Source: an archaeon (GTDB lineage: Archaea > Halobacteriota > Syntropharchaeia > Alkanophagales > Methanospirareceae). From it: DNA of 8,352 bases. A program made the position numbers and the translations under genes. How positions within the stretch are numbered: the stretch's first letter is position 1; the number at the start of each line of letters is the position of its first letter. Below, piece after piece: positions 5,589 through 8,352 of the stretch. Where the stretch lies: assembly GCA_030019325.1 (NCBI GenBank), contig JASEFB010000080.1:1-8352 (forward strand), in the 5' to 3' direction. Under the pieces are notes generated by a model. That model made no database searches. It was not told where the DNA came from and saw nothing but the letters and a program-made list of their open reading frames with translations.

Positions 5589-6495
5589 ATGAAAGACCTG
5601 AGGATTGTCATACCGGCACGTGATGAAGAAGCGAGTATTGGCGAAGTCATAGACCGCACTAAAAATGCGTGCAAAGATGCAGAAATAATCGTTGTTGACG
5701 ATGGTAGCACGGATAACACAGCAGCGATAGCGCGGGAGAGAAATGTAAAAGTAATCAGCAATCCGATTAATTATGGTTATGGCAAAGCGTTAAAGATTGG
5801 CTTCAATTGGAATAACAGCGAAATCGGATACTTTGCGTTTTTGGATGCGGATAACACGTATCCACCGGAGAAGATACCGGAATTGTATAGGTTATGCAAA
5901 GAAAACGGTGTTGATGTTGCAGTGGGTTCACGCTTTCTTGGAGAGAACAAGGGCATGCCGGTTATAAGAAAACTTGGAAACAGGTTCTTTGCGTTTACTG
6001 TCTCGATATACACAGGAAAGAGAATAACAGATGCAGGTAAGTGGTATGCGAGTCTTTAAGGCATCGCTCTTACCAGAGTTTCAAGATTTGCCAGATGGCT
6101 TGAGTTTTACGCCGGGAATGAGTACGAAGATTCTGCATATAGGGATGAACTATCAAGAGATACCGATTGAATACCAGGAAAGGGTTGGCGAGAGCAAATT
6201 AAGTGCATTAAAGGATGGCTATCGGTTTTTTATGGTGATTGCGAATGTTGTGAGGAATCACAAGCCGATAGCGTTTTTTGGCACGATTGGGATACCATTT
6301 TTTATTGGTGGGATAATCTTCGGGGTATATTCAGTAGGTAGATGGTTATGGGGCGTGAGTGCTATACCTCCATTCATTTTAACAACTTTGCTTATAGTAG
6401 TGGGCGTGCTTATGATGATGTTTGGATTGATTGCAGATATGATAGTAAATTTGCGGCATATTGTGGAGCGGATGGAGAGGGAGATGAAGAAATAA
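5589..6495 (+). pseudogene. Polyprenyl-phosphate-type GT2 glycosyltransferase, split by a +1 frameshift
   Basis: The first frame (5589-6059) encodes a GT-A domain: VIPARDEE at 7-14, VVDDGSTD at 35-42, FLDADNTYPP at 84-93 and GSRF at 113-116. It should continue RITDAGSGMRVFK but reads DAGKWYASL and stops. Skipping one A at 6039-6040 restores SGMRVFKASLLPEFQDLPDG in the second frame, which runs to 6495 with SFTPGMSTK, ERVGESKLS and two C-terminal membrane segments (about 6262-6345 and 6365-6450). The intact product would be a membrane-attached transferase of the dolichyl- or undecaprenyl-phosphate sugar synthase group, loading a sugar onto a lipid carrier, which fits a neighbouring nucleotide-sugar operon. 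Both halves look well conserved, so the lesion is recent or is a sequencing indel; the site is only a two-A run. Confidence 0.88.
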
Positions 6496-6510
6496 TTGAA
6501 TGGGATATCA

Positions 6511-7787
6511 ATGAAAACCTTAATAATAAATGAACCATTTGTAAAGGATTTTTGCAGAACACAGAGATGGGCGGCTCGCACCAGAGGTAGGGCTTTGCGG
6601 GCTCCTGACTGGCTGGCTTATGCTACTGCTGTATTAGAACGAGAAGGAGAAGATGTTGAATTATACGATTTTCCAGCAGAAGGATGGGGCAAGGATAAAC
6701 TACGGGATTTAGTACAAAAAAAAAGCCAGATGTAGTAGTATTAGATGCTACAACACCTTCAATTTATTCAGACATTGATTGCGCCAGAATAGTTAAAGAA
6801 GAAGCTGATAGCAAAGTGTTAATGGTTGGACCACATGTCTCTGCAGTTCCTGAGGGAACATTGAGAGACGCTAAAGGCTATGTGGATGTTGTATGCAGAG
6901 GAGAATATGATTACACAGTACATGATGTTATAAAAAGTTTTGAAGGAGATAACAATCTAGAGAATATCTTGGGTATATCTTATATAGACAAAAATGGCGA
7001 AATTAAGCATAATGCCGATAGACCCTTGATAGACAATCTTGATGAACTGCCATTTCCAGCATGGCATCATTTAGATATAATGAAATATTTTGACGGCAGT
7101 AAACTCTATCCGTATGTGGATATGATTGCAGGCAGAGGTTGCCCTTTCAAATGTATTTTTTGTCTGTGGCCGCAAGTCATGCATGGGAGAAAATATAGAC
7201 TCAGGTCAGCGAAAAATGTGGTGGATGAGATGGAACACGATTTAAAACAATATTCTAAACTGAGAAAGGGGATGTTGAGGGGTGAGATATTCTTTGAAGA
7301 TGATACGTTTACGGTTAATAAAAAACGTGCTCACCAGATTTGTGACGAGATTTTAGAACGTGATTTGGATGTGATATGGTCAGTTAATTCAAGAACTGAC
7401 ATGGTGGATATAGAATTGTTCAAGAAGATGAAGAAAGCTGGGTGCAGGATGCTACTTGTTGGTTTTGAATCTGGAGATCAACAGATGCTCAATAATATGA
7501 GAAAAAATTTGAAAGTCGAGCGATCGAGAAAGTTCGCAGAAGTGGCAAAGAAAGCAGGGCTACAAATTCATGGCTGTTTCGTGTTGGGGTTGCCGGGTGA
7601 GACGAGAGAGAGTATGGAAAGGAGTATAAAATTTGCACTTGATGTTGGAATGGATACAGTGTAATTTTCTGCTGCTGTTCCATTCCCGGGAACGGAGTAT
7701 TACGACTATTGTAAGAAGAACAATCTACTCACAGCCAACGACTGGAGCGACTGGTTGGATGAAGGAGAACAGTCTACGAGGGTGCAT
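6511..7787 (+). pseudogene. B12-binding radical SAM protein, broken by a frameshift, a stop and a 3' truncation
   Basis: From ATG 6511 the product starts MKTLIINEPFVKDFCRTQRW and forms a cobalamin-binding-like domain. At the A9 run (6716-6724) the frame is lost; one added base restores KKPDVVVLDATTPSIYSD and leads into VGPHVSAVPEGT. The radical SAM core follows, with the [4Fe-4S] motif CPFKCIFC (cysteines at 7140, 7152 and 7161), FFEDDTFTVNKKRA, and VGFESGDQQ. TAA at 7662-7664 interrupts ...GMDTV/FSAAVPFPGTEYYD; a single C-to-T change from CAA (Gln) would explain it. The family-like sequence ends at about DEGEQST (7758-7778), where the insertion element begins, so the C-terminus is missing. 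Members of this broad class modify lipids, tetrapyrroles and sugars; it resembles the HpnJ-like group in layout but the substrate cannot be named. Confidence 0.85.
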
Positions 7788-7885
7788 TACTTATTTTTTA
7801 GAGACAGAATAAACAAGATTTTTAAAAAGCCACTTACCAATTCCCGAGTTTATTTTTTAATACGATCGAATCGAAGAGATGGTTA

Positions 7886-7893
7886 TTTAAATA
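7886..7893 (+). promoter_or_regulatory. Putative archaeal TATA box for the transposase gene
   Basis: TTTAAATA fits the archaeal TATA consensus and lies about 52 bp before the transposase ATG, which would place the transcript start near 7912-7920 and leave a leader just long enough for the AGGAGG site. Confidence 0.4.
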
Positions 7894-7927
7894 TACCGAT
7901 AGACAGACAAAGCTGTGGGGTAAAAAT

Positions 7928-7933
7928 AGGAGG
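7928..7933 (+). promoter_or_regulatory. Strong Shine-Dalgarno site of the transposase
   Basis: AGGAGG is a full match to the anti-Shine-Dalgarno sequence and lies 11 bases before ATG 7945, deciding that start. It is the best ribosome-binding site in the window. Confidence 0.7.
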
Positions 7934-7944
7934 AAAATTGAAAG

Positions 7945-8352
7945 ATGACCATAACATCTATCCCTATTTCGTCCTTTGAAGGCTTTGGAATAAAAATTGA
8001 GGCGAAAGAGGCGAATAGAGCGGAAATACATGAAGCTATTGACAGTTGGATTGACGAGGTTGTAGAGATGAAGAAAGGAGCAGGCTTGGGAGGCATCACT
8101 GAAGAGATTTTCAAGAAGAGGCAGGAGATGATGGGGAAAATCGTGGAACAGATCGTCGAGGAACTATTCTCAGAGGAGTTAAATCGTGAGACAATGACAT
8201 GCCCGAACTGCGGAAGAGTGCTTAATCGTAGAGAGATGCATGAGAGGACTGTGGAAACGATTATAGGCGAAATAAGGCTGAAAAGACCTTATTTCTACTG
8301 CGAGAAATGCAAAGAGGGCTTCCATCCTCTCGATGACGTCTTGATCCTGTCC
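7945..8352 (+). CDS. ISKra4-family transposase, N-terminal part (runs off the window)
   Basis: The first 136 residues are open to the window edge. They start MTITSIPISSFEGFGIKIEA, continue with a helical, charged region, and then show a zinc-ribbon: CPNCGRVL (about residues 89-96), the segment RREMHERTVETIIGEIRLKR, and a second pair in PYFYCEKCKEGFHPLDD. This two-CxxC arrangement followed by a PLD motif is typical of ISKra4-family transposases, whose DDE-type catalytic domain should lie beyond the window. The gene has its own TATA box and strong ribosome-binding site, shows no lesion in the visible part and may be active. A related IS family with the same zinc-ribbon cannot be fully excluded without the catalytic domain. 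Confidence 0.85.
   Translation, partial: MTITSIPISSFEGFGIKIEAKEANRAEIHEAIDSWIDEVVEMKKGAGLGGITEEIFKKRQEMMGKIVEQIVEELFSEELNRETMTCPNCGRVLNRREMHERTVETIIGEIRLKRPYFYCEKCKEGFHPLDDVLILS

Larger units (their letters stand above)
7780..8352 (+). mobile_element. Left part of an ISKra4-type insertion sequence (incomplete at window end)
   Basis: The element is inferred from the transposase gene at 7945 and from the abrupt loss of radical SAM protein similarity near 7779-7790. The exact left terminus cannot be fixed because the right end and its inverted repeat are outside the window. The 5' non-coding part (about 7790-7944) holds two copies of TTATTTTTTA (7791-7800 and 7850-7859), a TTTTTAAAAA palindrome (7819-7828), a TATA box and a strong ribosome-binding site. 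Orientation matches the interrupted gene. Confidence 0.6.

Noticed and set aside
6342..6533. 63-codon plus-strand frame within the glycosyltransferase end
   Set aside because: It is a shadow of the membrane-segment coding frame and has no independent support.
7662..7664. Recoded stop (amino-acid insertion) in the radical SAM gene
   Set aside because: The codon is TAA, not the TAG or TGA used for pyrrolysine or selenocysteine, and the gene has two further lesions.
7755..7979. Separate small protein gene downstream of the radical SAM stop
   Set aside because: It is the continuation of the broken radical SAM frame followed by non-coding leader of the insertion sequence, and it overlaps the transposase start.

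Overview
The window reads as a moderately AT-rich, plus-strand-only stretch of a microbial genome, most likely archaeal and probably a euryarchaeote of the anaerobic methane or alkane oxidiser kind. That placement is inference. It rests on archaeal-type TATA boxes (TTTATATA at 4904, TTTAAATA at 7886), an antitoxin remnant of the kind common in archaea, a DUF433/DUF5615 toxin-antitoxin pair and an ISKra4-type transposase. No rRNA, tRNA or CRISPR array is visible.

Left part (1-977): two tandem 23-bp hairpin units (10-55) in which a stem pair changes in a compensatory way, a small unrecognised soluble protein (112-411), and a DUF457/YdjM-like membrane protein (471-977) whose end overlaps the first sugar gene.

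Sugar-nucleotide operon (970-4709): a short UDP-glucose dehydrogenase-like protein without the usual C-terminal domain, a GalU-type UTP-glucose-1-phosphate uridylyltransferase, a UDP-glucuronate decarboxylase-like enzyme with its characteristic GPRSCYDE motif, and a second SDR-type nucleotide-sugar epimerase. Together they spell out glucose-1-P -> UDP-glucose -> UDP-glucuronate -> UDP-xylose, with a further epimerisation possible. The genes overlap or are separated by at most about 25 bp, so they probably form one transcription unit supplying precursors for a surface glycan or glycoprotein.

Right part (about 4645-8352): gene decay and mobile-element activity. A VapB-type antitoxin remnant overlaps the epimerase end out of frame, carries a one-base deletion, and is followed by the first ten codons of a vapC-like gene ending in a stop. 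That stub contains a good TATA box for an apparently intact DUF433/DUF5615 toxin-antitoxin pair (4963-5585). A polyprenyl-phosphate type GT2 glycosyltransferase (5589-6495) is split by one extra A. A B12-binding radical SAM gene (from 6511) has a frameshift at a run of nine A, an in-frame TAA in place of a probable CAA, and loses its 3' end where the ISKra4-family element begins (roughly 7780). The transposase gene (from 7945) runs off the window.

The most notable features are the serial lesions in consecutive genes around an intact toxin-antitoxin module, the dead vapBC feeding into its replacement, the compact dehydrogenase, and the covarying hairpin pair. I see no clearly new multi-gene defence or metabolic system.
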